A stretch of 21,249 nt of DNA from Allomyces macrogynus ATCC 38327 (Eukaryota > Blastocladiomycota > Blastocladiomycetes > Blastocladiales > Blastocladiaceae). The stretch is taken from assembly GCA_000151295.1 (NCBI GenBank), contig GG745341.1, positions 1,049,361 through 1,070,609 on the forward strand, given 5' to 3'. The notes under the pieces are model-generated. The model made no database searches. It worked only from the letters and a program-made list of their open reading frames with translations, and was not told the DNA's origin. The first letter of the stretch is position 1, and each line of letters begins with the position of its first letter. The position numbers were made by a program, and so were the translations under genes. Below, piece by piece: positions 18,815 to 21,249 of this stretch.

Positions 18815-19678
18815 GGTTGGGGAATCAACTGGTTGTGCAAGAGAAGCGCTCGCAAGTTGGTTGAGCGCGTCGAGAGCGGGGTGCAGCACGCCGGATCCGT
18901 CTCGTCGTCGTCGTCCTTGTCGCGCTAGAAGGGTGCAAGTGCAGCAATGAGAGCAGGTGGGCGTGGAGAGAGAGTGTGTGTGGGGAGTGCGAGGTCGAGA
19001 AATGAATGGAGGGGACATGGAGAAGTTCAGCCAACTGCCAAGTCGCTTTTGCTTTGCCGTGCTGGTGGGTGTCGTTGAGGTGGGCCTGCGCTGCTGCGCC
19101 GTTGCGCGGCTGGTGGGGTGCGGTCAGCTCCGTCGTGCACGTTGTTGCGAGCGCGCTCCAAGTCAACTCTCCGCTTCGCCGCTTCACCGTTGGCCATGAT
19201 TGTCCATGATTTTCGGCGACGCTCCACATGCCGACACCTGCGCCATCGATGGCGGGCCCGTGCCCTTCACGGCCGTAATCGCGTCGTGCTCAGCGGGTCG
19301 TGCTGGATTTGGTGGTCATGTCGGGCCATGTCGTCCACGATGTCACAATAGTGATTCCTTGGGGCAAGTCGACATCCGTACCGACGCGCCGACGGGCGAC
19401 GGGCCCGGCAGTTGAAATGTTATTCAGCGAGGACGCGTCGCGCTGCTTTCACGTTCCGTCGGACAAGTTGTTGGATCGCGCTGGCCGACGGCCTCCACCA
19501 CCAAGAAATATCACATCCATTTGCAAGGTCGATGCCAAACACGAAAAGAAAACGACACGGTCATTACGCCTGAGGATGCCAACGCGTGTAAAGCTCCTAA
19601 AAAGAAACGCGGTCCGAAATCACGAAATCAACAATCCTCAACGAACAAAAGCAATGCCAGCTCCCCTGGCGTGGCTCA
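18815..19678. other. Intergenic region between the kelch and transporter genes
   Basis: Both flanking genes are on the minus strand, so this holds the kelch promoter and leader and the 3' region of the transporter gene. On the minus strand 18940-18990 is pyrimidine-rich (CT/CA repeats), a plausible leader or promoter element. No conserved coding region, RNA gene or repeat stands out. Confidence 0.45.
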
Positions 19679-21038
19679 TCATGCCTCGACCTTCTTCGTC
19701 TCGTCCTCGCCCGCACCGACCACAACCGTCTCGGCCGACGCCGCGCCCACGGGCATCGCCTGCATCCGGTCGAGCACCGCCCTCATCTCGGCCGAGTAGG
19801 CCTGCCCCTGGATGCCCGCGACGCGATACAGCACTTCGGCACACGCGACCCACACGATCAAACCGACAATCGACGCAACGAGCGGGACGAGGAACGCATA
19901 GAGGTCGTACATGTTACCCCACCATGCCCAGATGAACCCGGCGCCAAATTCGGATTCGTGAATCCAGCCGTAGACGGTCAAAGACACAGCGGCCGTGACG
20001 GACGCGAACATCATCGCGTAGCCCGACACGTAACGGCGGTTGATGTCGGCGAGACCCGAGAGGAGCGGGATGAACGTGCCGGTCGTGAGCAGGTTGGTGA
20101 TGCTACACGAGCGGCAAAGGGGGAGTCAGAACGGGAACTCCAAGTGGTAAAGAGGCGAGAATTCATGTACAGGAACAGATTGAGCGCCGGGAGCGTAAAG
20201 AACCCAATCACCATGAGCGGGATATTGATGACCAGCACGGCGACGCGCACCGCCGTCAGCGACTTGGTGCGGAACAAGTTGGCGGAAATCGTCGCCGTGA
20301 TCGCGTTCTGAATCGAGTCCACGGCGCCTTGATTCATGGTCACGGCCAGCATCACCATCAATGCGCCAATCCATGTGTACTGGTCGTGGCCGAGCGAGTA
20401 AAACAGCAGCAGGTTCGCGTACTGCGGCTGCGCGTCGAGCGACGGCGCGTAGGCCCACATGGCCAGCAGACCCGCCAGGCCAAACAGGGTCATGACCGTC
20501 ACAATCAGGAGCGCGCCGCCGAGGGCGCCTTTGCGCAGGGCCGTCTTGGACTCGGCCGCCCACACCCGCTGCCAGTTGGCTTCCGAAAAGAAGGTCGACG
20601 CAATCAGCGAGCACGGCAACGTGAAGAGCGTCGTCCACCCGTATTCCGTCGCGCCAAGCGTCTCGGACGGGAACGGCGGCAGGTCTGGGCGGAACCCGAT
20701 CGCGAGGTACAGGGCGAGCACAACGAACAGGACCATGGAGAAGATGCCCTGCATCTGGTCGGTCACGATGGAGATGAGAAGCCCACCGTACGCACAGTAC
20801 CCTGCGGTCAGGAGGCCCACGACGATGATGATCGGGTACTGACTCGACTTGACAAAGCTCTGTGTGTGCACGGGGAGAGGGGCAAATTTGGTCAGACGGT
20901 TGAGCAGGATGTCGAACGCAGCTTGTACGCGTGCAGTACATACCTCCATGATCGAGCCCATGGTAGAGAACTCGGAAATGACGAACAGCGACATGTTGAG
21001 CAGGCAAATGATGGCGACAAAGATCTGCGCGACACGGC
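19679..21038 (-). CDS. Sodium:solute symporter (SSF) family transporter, 5' end missing
   Basis: SSF proteins move solutes such as urea, proline or choline with sodium or protons across the plasma membrane. Exons in view are 21038-20944, 20859-20171 and 20102-19679 (1208 coding nt). The first begins with the last two bases of a codon after an AG acceptor, so at least one exon lies further 5'. About ten hydrophobic segments can be counted, among them IFVAIICLLNMSLFVISEF, IIIVVGLLTAGYCAYGG, MVLFVVLALYLAIGF, LLIVTVMTLFGLAGLLAMWA, VRVAVLVINIPLMVIGFF and AFLVPLVASIVGLIVWVACA. The segment AYGGLLISIVTDQMQG is the SSF signature (GG..A..TD.iQ type), and FSEANWQRVWAA and MNQGAVDSIQNA follow as in fungal SSF members. 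The C-terminal 45 residues are cytosolic and charged. Introns have CTGAC branch motifs. The substrate cannot be assigned. Confidence 0.85.
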
Positions 21039-21249
21039 CTATTTCAAGTCATGAGTCGACAATCAGACGAGTGAGCGACGAGTGAGCAGCGGTGCGGGTG
21101 AACTGTGCGGTCTAATGGGAGCCAGACAGCCGAGAGCGCGAGCACGTCGTTCCGAATCAAACCAGGGCCGCCGTGATCAGCCAACATCGTGCGCGCTCGA
21201 ACAACCAACGACCGCCATCCACCCACCCTCCACCAAACCATCATTCATT
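21039..21249 (-). other. Intron and unresolved 5' part of the SSF transporter gene
   Basis: The bases just upstream of 21038 on the minus strand look like an intron end (CTGATT branch motif, then GAAATAG acceptor). A phase-1 donor should lie upstream, but none joins to a recognisable SSF segment within the window. The preceding exon is either too short to identify or outside the window. Confidence 0.45.

Noticed and set aside
1..21249. CRISPR arrays, transposons, rRNA genes
   Set aside because: No regularly spaced repeats, transposase or reverse-transcriptase motifs, terminal inverted repeats or rRNA-like sequence were seen on either strand.

Overview
This is a eukaryotic nuclear window with GC-rich genes full of short introns (mostly 56-109 nt). 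The introns show GTACGT-like donors and a CTGAC/CTCAC branch motif shortly before the AG. I spliced the genes by hand from these signals together with protein-family conservation. An axonemal central-apparatus protein (SPAG16/PF20) sits beside fungal-type proteins: a fungal DCAF5-like WD40 protein, a GID4 degron receptor and a fungal sodium:solute symporter-like transporter. This points to a zoosporic, flagellate fungus. A Blastocladiomycota member such as Allomyces is my best guess, but that is inference.

Layout, left to right. 1-837: upstream region without a convincing gene. 838-3376 (+): SPAG16/PF20, 8 exons, 701 aa. 3542-5702 (-): DCAF5-like CUL4-DDB1 substrate receptor, 9 exons, about 537 aa, convergent with SPAG16. 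5872-8580 (+): tandemly duplicated gene of unknown family. Copy 1 carries a 2-nt frameshift and copy 2 an internal nonsense codon, so the locus looks decayed. 8765-10054 (-): FCP1/NIF-type HAD phosphatase-like protein with a possible mitochondrial presequence and a DxN instead of DxD active-site motif, 3 exons, 386 aa. It is divergent from 10296-12926 (+): a DH-PH Rho guanine-nucleotide exchange factor, 3 exons, 812 aa. 13348-13431: a (CAG)n tract ending 37 nt before the start codon of GID4 (13469-14679, +, 4 exons, 325 aa).

14680-15974 is gene-poor. It holds two perfect hairpins, an intronless tRNA-Leu(CAA) on the minus strand with a TATA element upstream, and one weak small ORF. 15975-18814 (-): 861-aa secreted or membrane-anchored six-kelch protein with W/S/T-rich blocks and a duplicated 18-residue module. 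19679-21038 (-): 3' part of a sodium:solute symporter-family transporter whose 5' exons are not recognisable in the window.

There is no operon logic here. The genes are individually transcribed and functionally unrelated, although two of them (DCAF5-like and GID4) are substrate receptors of different ubiquitin ligases. I saw no convincing undescribed multi-gene system. The most unusual items are the decayed tandem duplication, the architecture of the kelch protein and the CAG tract in the GID4 leader.
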